This document shows, piece by piece, positions 1 through 6,353 of a stretch of 12,215 nt of DNA (the first letter of the stretch is position 1; each line of letters starts with the position of its first letter). The notes below the pieces were generated by a model. That model was not told where the DNA came from. It worked only from the letters and a program-made list of their open reading frames with translations, and searched no databases. The stretch covers positions 1-12,215 of the forward strand of contig DAIDTM010000235.1 in the NCBI GenBank assembly GCA_027457205.1, read 5' to 3'. The translations under genes and the position numbers were made by a program. The DNA is from Anaerolineae bacterium (GTDB taxonomy: Bacteria; Chloroflexota; Anaerolineae; UBA4142).

Positions 1-2
1 GT

Positions 3-1055
3 TGGGATTACGGCGCGATGGACAATGGCAGCGCGAACGCGACGATGCTGGAAACGGCGCGTCTGCTGGCTCAGCGCAAAGAGCAACTGTACCGTGGTCT
101 GCGCGTCATTTTCTGGAGCGGACACAGCCACGGTCGCTACTCTGGCTCGACGTGGTACGCCGACCATTTCTGGGAAGAGTTGCACGATCGCTGCGTCGCG
201 CACGTGAACGTCGATTCCACCGGCGCGCGCGGGGCGACCTTTTGCGGACAATTCCCGGCGCATCTGGAGTTGAGCGATCTGGGCGCGCAGGTGATCGAGC
301 AGCACACCGGGCGCGCGGCGCGACCGTATCGGATGACGCGGGCGGGCGATATGAGTTTCAACGGCATCGGCATTCCCGCACTGTTCATGGAGCTTAGCCA
401 GGTACCCGTCGGCGACATCGTTCCTAACTATGTTTCGATGTCTTTGGACGAATCGACCGGCGGTACGATGCCGTGGTGGTGGCACACATCGGAAGATACG
501 ATCGACAAGGTTGATCTGGATGTGCTGGAGCAAGACACGCGAATTTATCTCAGCGCGATTTGGCGATTGTGCCATTCCGCGGTGTTGCCAATGGATTTTC
601 GTCCGGTGATGATGGAGATCGAAATCGAAATAGCCGATCTGCAACGCGCCGCCGGCGATCACCTCGACCTCAGCCCGGTTCAGCGACGGATATCTGCATT
701 GGCGGAACGCGCCAGCGATCTAGCCAAACGCGCGGCATCGGCGGATTCTCCGACAGAAATTTCGGAAATGAACCGGCGAATGAAGATGCTCTCGCGTATT
801 CTGATCCCCATCACCTACGCGTCGGCGGATCGCTTTGAGCACGATCCTGCCTGGAGCATTCCCTTCCTGCCGAAGTTGCAAGCGGCGCGGCGTCTGGCAC
901 AGTTGGATCCGGCAAGCGATCAGTATCATTTCCTGCAAACCGAGCTGGTGCGTAATCGAAACGCCATCGCCTTTGCTTTACGCCAAGCGATGGAGGTGTG
1001 GGGCGGCGGACGGCTTTTCCGGACTGGCGGGGCAACCAGAACGCGTCCAACATAG
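3..1055 (+). CDS. M28-like metallopeptidase, C-terminal part (5' end outside window)
   Basis: The open frame runs in from the left edge (Trp-Asp-Tyr-Gly-Ala precedes the first Met), so the start is missing and the Met at base 18 is internal. The opening DYGAMDNGSAN matches the M28 zinc aminopeptidase signature, whose Asp (bases 21-23) bridges two metals. Further family landmarks are VNVDSTG (metal Asp at 213-215) and WWWHTSEDTID (metal His at 483-485). The usual Glu-Glu pair, general base plus metal ligand, should sit in the FWSG-xx-xG motif; here that motif reads FWSGHSHGRYSGS, so His-Ser replaces Glu-Glu. About 170 residues after the domain are helix-rich and charged and have no motif I recognise. 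The family hydrolyses N-terminal residues of peptides and is often exported, but the N-terminus is not visible. Activity is uncertain because of the substitution; family membership is fairly sure. No clear terminator follows. Confidence 0.8.
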   Translation, partial: WDYGAMDNGSANATMLETARLLAQRKEQLYRGLRVIFWSGHSHGRYSGSTWYADHFWEELHDRCVAHVNVDSTGARGATFCGQFPAHLELSDLGAQVIEQHTGRAARPYRMTRAGDMSFNGIGIPALFMELSQVPVGDIVPNYVSMSLDESTGGTMPWWWHTSEDTIDKVDLDVLEQDTRIYLSAIWRLCHSAVLPMDFRPVMMEIEIEIADLQRAAGDHLDLSPVQRRISALAERASDLAKRAASADSPTEISEMNRRMKMLSRILIPITYASADRFEHDPAWSIPFLPKLQAARRLAQLDPASDQYHFLQTELVRNRNAIAFALRQAMEVWGGGRLFRTGGATRTRPT

Positions 1056-1068
1056 CGCAAGGATTTTG

Positions 1069-1390
1069 AACCGCAAAGGACACAAAGGTTCAATGAACCC
1101 GTCTTAAAAGCTACCACAAAGACACCAAGATTAGCCACATCTTCCTTTGTGTCTTCGTGACTTGAAGTTTTCAGAGAGGTTCAAAGATTGTGACGGCTCG
1201 GGTTGCTTCGGATGGCGTGTTGCCCGCCGATCAATCGGCGGGCTGCCGAGTGCCGGCGGATCAATCCGCCTAGCCCGATTCACCGAGGTGACCTTGGTCA
1301 TCGGGCGCGACTTGGTAGCTCGGTGATTCATCACCGAGCAGCGGGTCGGGCAGTTATCAGATATTTTCTTCCTTCGCGTTCTGCGCGGTT
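1069..1390. repeat. Segment bounded by an imperfect 20-nt inverted repeat
   Basis: The left boundary AACCGCAAAGGACACAAAGG (1069-1088) is matched at 15 of 20 positions by the reverse complement of 1371-1390. Inside are a second inverted copy of part of the left arm (GACACAAAGG at 1079-1088 against CCTTTGTGTC at 1144-1153), a 13-nt palindrome GGTTCAATGAACC (1087-1099) and the four hairpins listed separately. No coding frame is convincing, and the flanks do not form a clear target-site duplication. The layout resembles a non-autonomous mobile element or a patchwork of dispersed intergenic repeats. I cannot tell which without the rest of the genome. Confidence 0.45.
1222..1339. repeat. Cluster of four consecutive hairpins with GAT/ATC tips
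   Basis: Four inverted repeats follow one another. Hairpin 1 pairs GCCCGCCGAT with ATCGGCGGGC (1222-1243, 10 bp). Hairpin 2 pairs GGCGGAT with ATCCGCC (1255-1270, 7 bp). Hairpin 3 pairs GCCCGAT with ATCGGGC (1273-1306), with a further 7-pair helix inside it (ACCGAGG with CCTTGGT, one G-T pair). Hairpin 4 pairs GCTCGGTGAT with ATCACCGAGC (1318-1339, 10 bp). In 1, 2 and 4 the arms end in GAT/ATC around a 2-nt centre (CA, CA, TC). None is followed by a T-run, so they are not simple terminators. They look like REP-type palindromic units. Confidence 0.6.
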
Positions 1391-1419
1391 AAGCTTGTCC
1401 GAGTGAGTGTTGCTCGCGT

Positions 1420-1448
1420 TTGACTATTTCTAAACTCTCTGCTAGACT
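1420..1448 (+). promoter_or_regulatory. Predicted sigma70-type promoter of the peptide-binding lipoprotein gene
   Basis: TTGACT (1420-1425) and TAGACT (1443-1448) are separated by exactly 17 nt and match the consensus at 5/6 and 4/6 positions. Transcription would begin near 1454-1456, about 80 nt before the start codon and right at the foot of the nested hairpin. Confidence 0.5.
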
Positions 1449-1450
1449 CT

Positions 1451-1502
1451 GCCGCGCCCAGATGAAAGCAGTAGACCTGCCGCCATCTGCCCGCGGCTTT
1501 TT
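1451..1502 (+). promoter_or_regulatory. Nested leader hairpin followed by T5 (terminator or attenuator-like)
   Basis: Three stacked helices form one long stem. GCCGCG (1451-1456) pairs with CGCGGC (1492-1497), CAGATG (1459-1464) with CATCTG (1484-1489), and GCAG (1468-1471) with CTGC (1477-1480). Symmetric internal loops (CC/CC and AAA/CGC) separate them, around a TAGAC terminal loop. TTTTT follows at 1498-1502. It lies between the predicted -10 box and the ATG at 1537, so it may be an attenuator or protective 5' structure of this gene, or a terminator for transcription from upstream. I do not recognise a known riboswitch. Confidence 0.55.
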
Positions 1503-1536
1503 CAGGCGCGGAAAAATCTTTTCGGGATTTTGAAAA

Positions 1537-3318
1537 ATGCGTTTTGCCCATTTCCTCGCGTTGGCTCTGGTCGTATTGCTGAGCGCGGTCGCCTGCGCGA
1601 CTGCGCCGATTCCTACCTACGGTCCTCCGTCTGCCGCAACACCCAGTCCCTCCAGTACCACTGTCAGTGTTGGTTCAACACCTTCCGTCGCGCCGGCGAC
1701 GAGTGGCAAGCCGCGCGTTTTGCGAATCAATCTGGACGCGCGTCCGGACGTGCTCGATCCGCAGAAGGCATCGACGAGCGCGGAGATCGCGGTGCTGCAA
1801 TTGGCGTACGAGGGACTGACGCGCATCGACGAGAATGGCAACGTGGTGCCCGGCGCTGCCCAATCTTGGGAATTTAGCAGCGACGGCAAGACGCTGACGT
1901 TTCACCTGCGCGCCGGTTTGAAACGCGCCGACGGCACGCCGCTCACCGCAAAGGATTTCGAGTACGCCTTCAAGCACGCGGTCGATCCGCGCGTCGGCGC
2001 GTTCGATCAATCGTTTATGGACGATGTGCACGGCGCGACGGCGGCGTACTCGATGGATCCCAAATCGCGACACGAAGACATTCAGAATGCGCTAAACAGC
2101 GTCGGCGTGCAAGCGACCGACGATTCGACGCTGACGGTCACGTTCGACCAGCCGACCGGTTACTGGCCCGTCATCGCGTCCACGTGGATTGGCTATCCGG
2201 TCGATCAGAGCAAGGAAAACGCCAACCCGGACTCGTGGTGGCTTACGCCGGCGAATCAGAACGGCAACGGACCGTTTATGATTTCCGACATCGAAGACCA
2301 AGTCATCAAGCTCGTGCCCAACCCCAATTACTGGGGCGGCAAGCCGGCGCTTGATCGAATCGAATTGACTTGGATCACCGATCCGGCGGCGGTGCTGGAT
2401 AGTTACCGCAAGGGCGCGCTGGACGTCGCACAACTCACGCTCGATAACTTTGTTCAAGCGCAGTCCGACCCGGCGTTGAACAGCGACTTGCACGTTGCGC
2501 CTGCCGCGCGCGTGACTTATCTCGGTTTTAATATGAAAAAAGCGCCGTTCACCGACAAGAACGTTCGCAAGGCGTTCTCACAGGCGCTCGACCGCGCTAG
2601 TTTTGTCCGAGACGTGCTCAAAGGGATGGGCAAACCGTACCTGTCGTGGATTCCGCCGGGAGTTCCCGGCTACGATGCGACGGCGACGGTGCCTGGCTAC
2701 GATCCGGCAGCGGCAGTGCAAACGCTGATCGACGCGGGCTACGGCACGCCGGACAAGAAACACGTCGATTGTACCAAATTGGGAACCATCAAACTGTCGT
2801 ACAGCAACACGCCGCGCACGCAGTACTTGTACCAGTTCATCGCTGGCAGTTTGACGCGCGTGTTTCCATGCCCGGTGCTGCTCGATCCCATCGATCCCAG
2901 CGCATATTCGATTGCCGTCCGCGACCCCAAGACGACGCCGCAAATGTTCCTCATTCCCTGGGAGCAGGAATATCCGCACCCGCAAGACTGGCTGTTCCTG
3001 GAGACGTGCAACGGCGTCTATGCGATGACCATCGGTTACTGTGACAAGGACTTTGACGCTGCGCTCGCGGCGGCGAATCAGGAATTGGATCCGGTCAAGG
3101 CGCTCCAAAAGTATCAAGCGGCGCAGCAGATTTTTGTGGGCGATCTCGCCGGCGCGTTCCTATGGAACAACGAGAACGCCTACCTGATCAAGCCATATGT
3201 GCTCGGTCTGTGGGACCACCACAGCGCCAACGACAGTGTGTGGCCCGGTCAGTATGGTCCGGTGCTTTCCTACAGCATCGACACCTCGCGCGTCGGCGCG
3301 GGGTATCCGACGCAGTAG
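1537..3318 (+). CDS. Oligopeptide-type ABC transporter substrate-binding lipoprotein (family 5)
   Basis: This 593-residue protein starts with a lipoprotein signal: Arg at position 2, a hydrophobic stretch at 4-18, and Cys20 in an AVAC lipobox. A Ser/Thr/Pro-rich spacer follows (about 21-56), as expected for a membrane-anchored binding protein in a wall or periplasmic setting. The SBP_bac_5 domain (PF00496, OppA/DppA type) then fills the rest. Typical stretches are VLDPQKASTSAEIAVLQLAYEGL, the AAQSWEFSSDGKTLTFHLR block and the later GPFMISDI...NPNYWGG block. The role would be capture of peptides or similar solutes for an ABC importer. No permease or ATPase gene lies next to it, so it is an orphan here and its substrate cannot be assigned. 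The ATG lacks a good ribosome binding site, but the signal peptide fixes the start. A promoter and a structured leader precede it. Confidence 0.9.
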   Translation: MRFAHFLALALVVLLSAVACATAPIPTYGPPSAATPSPSSTTVSVGSTPSVAPATSGKPRVLRINLDARPDVLDPQKASTSAEIAVLQLAYEGLTRIDENGNVVPGAAQSWEFSSDGKTLTFHLRAGLKRADGTPLTAKDFEYAFKHAVDPRVGAFDQSFMDDVHGATAAYSMDPKSRHEDIQNALNSVGVQATDDSTLTVTFDQPTGYWPVIASTWIGYPVDQSKENANPDSWWLTPANQNGNGPFMISDIEDQVIKLVPNPNYWGGKPALDRIELTWITDPAAVLDSYRKGALDVAQLTLDNFVQAQSDPALNSDLHVAPAARVTYLGFNMKKAPFTDKNVRKAFSQALDRASFVRDVLKGMGKPYLSWIPPGVPGYDATATVPGYDPAAAVQTLIDAGYGTPDKKHVDCTKLGTIKLSYSNTPRTQYLYQFIAGSLTRVFPCPVLLDPIDPSAYSIAVRDPKTTPQMFLIPWEQEYPHPQDWLFLETCNGVYAMTIGYCDKDFDAALAAANQELDPVKALQKYQAAQQIFVGDLAGAFLWNNENAYLIKPYVLGLWDHHSANDSVWPGQYGPVLSYSIDTSRVGAGYPTQ

Positions 3319-3352
3319 ACGATAGGGGTCATTCAGGTTTCCAAATTTTTAC

Positions 3353-3380
3353 TTGACAAACGCGTAAAAATATGCATAAT
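3353..3380 (+). promoter_or_regulatory. Strong sigma70-type promoter of the cold-shock gene
   Basis: A perfect TTGACA (3353-3358) is followed after 16 nt by CATAAT (3375-3380, 5/6). Transcription would start near 3387 and give a leader of about 128 nt before the cold-shock start codon. This is the best promoter match in the window. Confidence 0.7.
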
Positions 3381-3425
3381 GGCAATTGGTAGTGCAAGTC
3401 TGTGTTAGGGTGTGTCTTACGAGAT

Positions 3426-3465
3426 CGCCAAGGACCGGAATTGCGGCTCTTGGCGCTTTTGTTTT
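3426..3465 (+). promoter_or_regulatory. Hairpin plus T-tract in the cold-shock mRNA leader
   Basis: CGCCAAG (3426-3432) pairs with CTTGGCG (3449-3455). The stem continues inward through one G-T pair and one mismatch to CCG/CGG around a GAATTG loop. TTTTGTTTT follows at 3457-3465. By form this is an intrinsic terminator placed about 50 nt before the start codon and after the promoter. It could be an attenuator, part of a temperature-responsive leader, or the 3' end of a small RNA of about 80 nt. Confidence 0.55.
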
Positions 3466-3498
3466 GAAATAATCCATTCTCAGAAAATTAGTAGGGGG

Positions 3499-3507
3499 AG
3501 GAGGTGA
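3499..3507 (+). promoter_or_regulatory. Near-perfect Shine-Dalgarno of the cold-shock gene
   Basis: AGGAGGTGA lies 7 nt before the ATG and is the strongest ribosome binding site in the window. It sets the start at 3515 and predicts very high translation once the leader is open. Confidence 0.85.
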
Positions 3508-3514
3508 GACAAGA

Positions 3515-3727
3515 ATGGCAGATCGAATTACCGGCACCGTCAAGTGGTTCAACGCTTCGAAGGGGTACGGCTTTATCGCGCACGAGGGCGGCAAGGACGT
3601 ATTCGTTCATTTCTCGGCGATTCAGGGCGAGGGCTATCGCAACTTGAACGAGGGCGAGCAGGTCGAGTTCTCCATCGAGGACAGCCCGAAGGGACCGCAA
3701 GCCGTGAACGTAACGAAAGTGGCATAA
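3515..3727 (+). CDS. csp: Cold-shock domain protein (CspA family)
   Basis: This 70-residue protein is a complete single cold-shock domain of typical length. It has the N-terminal GTVKWFN (residues 7-13), RNP1 as KGYGFI (16-21) and RNP2 as VFVHF (29-33). The family binds single-stranded RNA and DNA through these aromatic residues, melts RNA secondary structure and often acts as an RNA chaperone or antiterminator in the cytoplasm. The gene is a single transcription unit, with a near-consensus promoter, a long leader containing a hairpin with T-tract, a strong Shine-Dalgarno and a following terminator. The long structured leader fits post-transcriptional control as known for csp genes, though cold induction itself cannot be read from the sequence. 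Confidence 0.97.
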   Translation: MADRITGTVKWFNASKGYGFIAHEGGKDVFVHFSAIQGEGYRNLNEGEQVEFSIEDSPKGPQAVNVTKVA

Positions 3728-3750
3728 TCCTTCCACTCAGTTTACGACGA

Positions 3751-3790
3751 GCAGCCACCGCGAGCAATCGTGCGTGGCTGTTTCATTTCT
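3751..3790 (+). terminator. Intrinsic terminator after the cold-shock gene
   Basis: CAGCCAC (3752-3758) pairs with GTGGCTG (3774-3780). An inner CGA/TCG helix carries a GCAA tetraloop. The T-rich run TTTCATTTCTT follows directly. It begins 24 nt after the stop codon. Confidence 0.75.
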
Positions 3791-3817
3791 TGCGCTTTGG
3801 CGTGCTTTGAGTAAAAT
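3790..3817 (+). promoter_or_regulatory. Possible promoter of the ABC-F gene
   Basis: TAAAAT (3812-3817) is a good -10 box (5/6), but the best -35 candidate at 16 nt, TTGCGC (3790-3795), is only 3/6. Independent expression is likely because a terminator precedes it. The exact promoter is uncertain. Confidence 0.35.
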
Positions 3818-3852
3818 GGCACACGTTACGCAATACGTATTACATCGTGCGT

Positions 3853-5607
3853 ATGTCGGAGATTCCTGTGGTTGTTGGTACCGTCGCGCGGCTCGATAAT
3901 GTAACCCAATATTTTGGCGCGCAGTTGATCTTTTCCGATCTATCGTGGGAAATCTACCACGACGCGCGCATCGGTCTGGTGGGTCCGAACGGCGCGGGCA
4001 AGTCGACGATTTTGAAGCTCCTGGCGCGAGAAATCGAACCCAGCGCCGGCGCGGTACCGAAGGTCACGCGCGGCGTCCGCATCGGCTATTTGCCGCAGGA
4101 GCCAGAGTTCGATCTCACGCGCACCGTGTTGGAAGAGGCGCTCGACGCGTCGCCAACGCTTGCCGCGCTGGAACGCGAGATGGAGCGGCTGAACGCGCAG
4201 ATGGCGGACGCATCGGTGTACGACGACGCGCGCAAACTCCAGCGCGTGTTGGACGCGCACGCGCGCGCCGTCGCCGAGTTTGAGGAACGCGGCGGCTTGA
4301 ATTTCGATAACCGCGTGCGCGCGACGCTGCGCGGCTTGGGATTCGACGATGCGTCGCTGAACTTGCCGCTCTCCGCGCTCAGCGGCGGGCAGAAGAAGCT
4401 GGTCGGCTTGGCGAAATTACTGATCGAGCAGCCGGAACTGCTGCTGCTTGACGAGCCAGACAATCACCTTGATCTCAACGGTAAGCAATTCCTCGAAAAA
4501 CTGATCGCGGATTACTCTGGCGCGGTGGTCATTGTCTCGCACGACCGTTATCTGCTCGACATCGTCGCGGACGAGATCGCTGAGTTGGACGCTCCGCTCG
4601 GCGCGCTGACGCATTACGTCGGCAATTATTCCGAATACGCGTTCGAGAAAAAGCAGCGGCTGCTCAAGCAGCAGCAAATGTTTGAAATTCAGCAGCGCGA
4701 AATCCAGCGGCTTGAATTTTCCGTTCGCCGCCTGATGGGCTGGGGCGCGGGGCAGAATGAGAAATTCGTCCGCCGCGCGCGGTCGATGATGAAGCGGCTG
4801 GACAAGATCGAGCGGATCGACAAGCCGCGGCTCGAACGCAAGACGATGGGGTTGGCGCTCTCCGCGCATCGGCGCGGCAGCAACAAGGTGCTGGAGATTG
4901 TTGGTTTGCGGAAATCGTTCGACGGCGATGAGGTGCTGCGCGGTTTGGACTTGATGGTGTGGCACCGTGAGCGCGTCGGCTTGATCGGCGCGAACGGCGC
5001 GGGCAAGAGTGTCTTGTTCCGCTGTATCCTCGGCGCGGAAACGCCGGACGCCGGCGAAATAAAGATCGGTCCGAGCACGACGGTGGCGTATTACGCGCAA
5101 GAGCACCAGACGCTCGATTACAACGCGACGCTCGGCGAGGAACTGCGCAAGATGCGCCCGATGGTCGACCGTGAGTTGTTCGGTTTGATGGGGCGTTTTC
5201 TATTCAGCGCGGAAGACGCCAAGAAGAAGATCAGCCAGTTGTCCGGTGGCGAAAAAGCGCGCGTGCAGGTCGCCAAGCTGATGATGCAGGGCGCAAACTT
5301 TCTCTTGCTCGACGAGCCGACGAACAACCTCGATATTCCTTCCTCGGAAATTCTTGAGAACGCGCTTGCAGATTACGACGGCACGGTGCTGGTGATTTCG
5401 CACGACCGCTATTTTCTCGACAACACCGTGGATCGCATCGTCGAACTGGACGACGGCGTGCTGACGGAGTATCTTGGCAATTACACCTACTACGTCGAGG
5501 AGAAAGCGCGGCGCGCGCGCGGCGAGCCAGTCCAACTCGAAGACGCAGACGAGGAAGACGAGTACGAAACAAAAACCCGCGCGGTGAAGAAGGCGCGGGG
5601 GAAATAG
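3853..5607 (+). CDS. ABC-F family ATPase (ribosome-associated, two ATP-binding domains)
   Basis: Counting from the ATG at 3853, this 584-residue protein has two ABC domains and no membrane segments. Domain 1 has GPNGAGKS (44-51), LSGGQ (176-180), LLLLDEPDN with Walker B at 196-204 and SHDRY with His230. Domain 2 has GANGAGKS (379-386), LSGGE (463-467), LLLDEPTNNLD (about 484-494) and SHDRY with His517. A long basic helical linker (about 262-323) matches the P-site tRNA interaction arm of ABC-F proteins, which bind the ribosomal E site and relieve stalled translation or antibiotic block. The C-terminus (about 553-584) is a charged acidic-then-basic tail. The first Walker B loop has Asp where DEPTNHLD normally has Thr. 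A GTG at 3847 is an alternative start; neither start has a clear Shine-Dalgarno. The subfamily (Uup, EttA, YdiF or resistance type) cannot be fixed by eye. Confidence 0.93.
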   Translation: MSEIPVVVGTVARLDNVTQYFGAQLIFSDLSWEIYHDARIGLVGPNGAGKSTILKLLAREIEPSAGAVPKVTRGVRIGYLPQEPEFDLTRTVLEEALDASPTLAALEREMERLNAQMADASVYDDARKLQRVLDAHARAVAEFEERGGLNFDNRVRATLRGLGFDDASLNLPLSALSGGQKKLVGLAKLLIEQPELLLLDEPDNHLDLNGKQFLEKLIADYSGAVVIVSHDRYLLDIVADEIAELDAPLGALTHYVGNYSEYAFEKKQRLLKQQQMFEIQQREIQRLEFSVRRLMGWGAGQNEKFVRRARSMMKRLDKIERIDKPRLERKTMGLALSAHRRGSNKVLEIVGLRKSFDGDEVLRGLDLMVWHRERVGLIGANGAGKSVLFRCILGAETPDAGEIKIGPSTTVAYYAQEHQTLDYNATLGEELRKMRPMVDRELFGLMGRFLFSAEDAKKKISQLSGGEKARVQVAKLMMQGANFLLLDEPTNNLDIPSSEILENALADYDGTVLVISHDRYFLDNTVDRIVELDDGVLTEYLGNYTYYVEEKARRARGEPVQLEDADEEDEYETKTRAVKKARGK

Positions 5608-5619
5608 TGGGCAGATGAG

Positions 5620-5654
5620 GCAACCGCCGCGATGAGCGGCGATTGTTTTTGTTT
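5620..5654 (+). terminator. Intrinsic terminator after the ABC-F gene
   Basis: CGCCGC (5625-5630) and GCGGCG (5636-5641) form a GC-only stem around a GATGA loop. ATTG and then TTTTTGTTT follow. It starts shortly after the stop codon at 5607. Confidence 0.75.
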
Positions 5655-5776
5655 GGCGGAGAACGCCGCCGCTCTCCGCCACGCCCCGCCTCGCTACCAA
5701 CTCCGCGAATCAACTACTGACGCTAGCTCAAGACGGGCTGCGGGCGCGTGGTCGGAGAGCGTGTGTTTCACGCCCA
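5655..5776. other. Non-coding stretch with one extra hairpin
   Basis: Right after the ABC-F terminator, GGCGGAGA (5655-5662) pairs with TCTCCGCC (5673-5680) around a 10-nt GC loop. There is no T-run in the + direction. The remaining 96 bases hold nothing I can recognise. They lie between two genes that converge, so no promoter is expected. Confidence 0.4.
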
Positions 5777-6235
5777 TTAGTCTGCATTTACCGCCCGAGT
5801 TCTATGAGAGATGAGCAATACCAAGCAATAGAGGGCTGTGGCAAATAATGTGAATGGCAATGAACATATTGTCGAGAAGAAAATAATCCCTAGGGTCACC
5901 GGATCGAGATAGGTACGGAAATAGAGGAATATCCTTGCCATTATTACAGCGGAAGGTATCAATGTACCTACAACGAGGAATCCAAGAGTTAGCAGCCATC
6001 TGTGTATCTTGAACAGCAAACCGAAGACGACAGCACTGATTATGCCTCCGAACAACACACTAACCTCTAGTGCTCCCAAGTCATCAGCAAGTCTACGTGG
6101 AGCGATTTGAAGAAGGATGAAATATTGAATGCCTCCTTGCACTAAACCCCATACGATGAATGCCACATAAAGCTTGCGTGTACTTGAATCGAAGAGTAAC
6201 GCTTTCACTCGCTCCTCTTTTTTTGCAAAATTCAC
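5777..6235 (-). CDS. Unrecognised small membrane protein, four predicted helices
   Basis: I do not recognise the family. The 152-residue frame has a charged N-terminus (residues 1-21) followed by four hydrophobic segments at about 22-43, 56-75, 80-104 and 112-142. It ends in a short Arg/Asp-containing tail, so it should sit in the cytoplasmic membrane with both ends on the same side. No catalytic or transport motif is visible. The first possible start is GTG at 6235 without a good ribosome site. A second GTG at residue 10 follows AGAGGAG very closely (3 nt). The DNA is clearly richer in A and T than its GC-rich neighbours and lacks their GCG-heavy codon use, which suggests recent acquisition or weak constraint. 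The gene has repeats upstream and no operon partner. It is probably real because long hydrophobic stretches survive in one frame, but that is not certain. Confidence 0.55.
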   Translation of the reverse strand: MNFAKKEERVKALLFDSSTRKLYVAFIVWGLVQGGIQYFILLQIAPRRLADDLGALEVSVLFGGIISAVVFGLLFKIHRWLLTLGFLVVGTLIPSAVIMARIFLYFRTYLDPVTLGIIFFSTICSLPFTLFATALYCLVLLISHRTRAVNAD

Positions 6236-6271
6236 ACTGCTGTCAACGCTATGGCGTGAAACTCGTTGCTA

Positions 6272-6335
6272 CCCGCATCAGTGCGGGAAGCATGCCAATT
6301 TAGGTGGTTTCCCGCACCCAGAGTGCGGGAAACCA
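6272..6335. repeat. Two adjacent related hairpins (CCCGCA...TGCGGG)
   Basis: CCCGCA (6272-6277) pairs with TGCGGG (6282-6287). A few bases on, the longer TGGTTTCCCGCAC (6305-6317) pairs perfectly over 13 bp with GTGCGGGAAACCA (6323-6335) around a CCAGA loop. The two share the CCCGCA/TGCGGG core and look like one repeat type in two lengths. They lie just upstream of the - strand membrane gene; no T-run follows on the + strand. Confidence 0.6.
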
Positions 6336-6353
6336 TACTTTGCCAACCAAAAC

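Noticed and set aside
1203..1406. 67-codon open frames on both strands across the four hairpins
   Set aside because: Open only because the palindromes are GC-rich; no ribosome site or protein-like composition.
2578..3117. 179-codon - strand open frame inside the lipoprotein gene
   Set aside because: Arg-rich antisense shadow with no recognisable motif. The sense frame is a complete SBP_bac_5 protein.
4417..5106. 229-codon open frame on the - strand opposite the ABC-F gene
   Set aside because: It is a shadow of the ABC-F coding strand in GC-rich DNA. It has no domain sense and no ribosome site, while the + strand has all ABC motifs.
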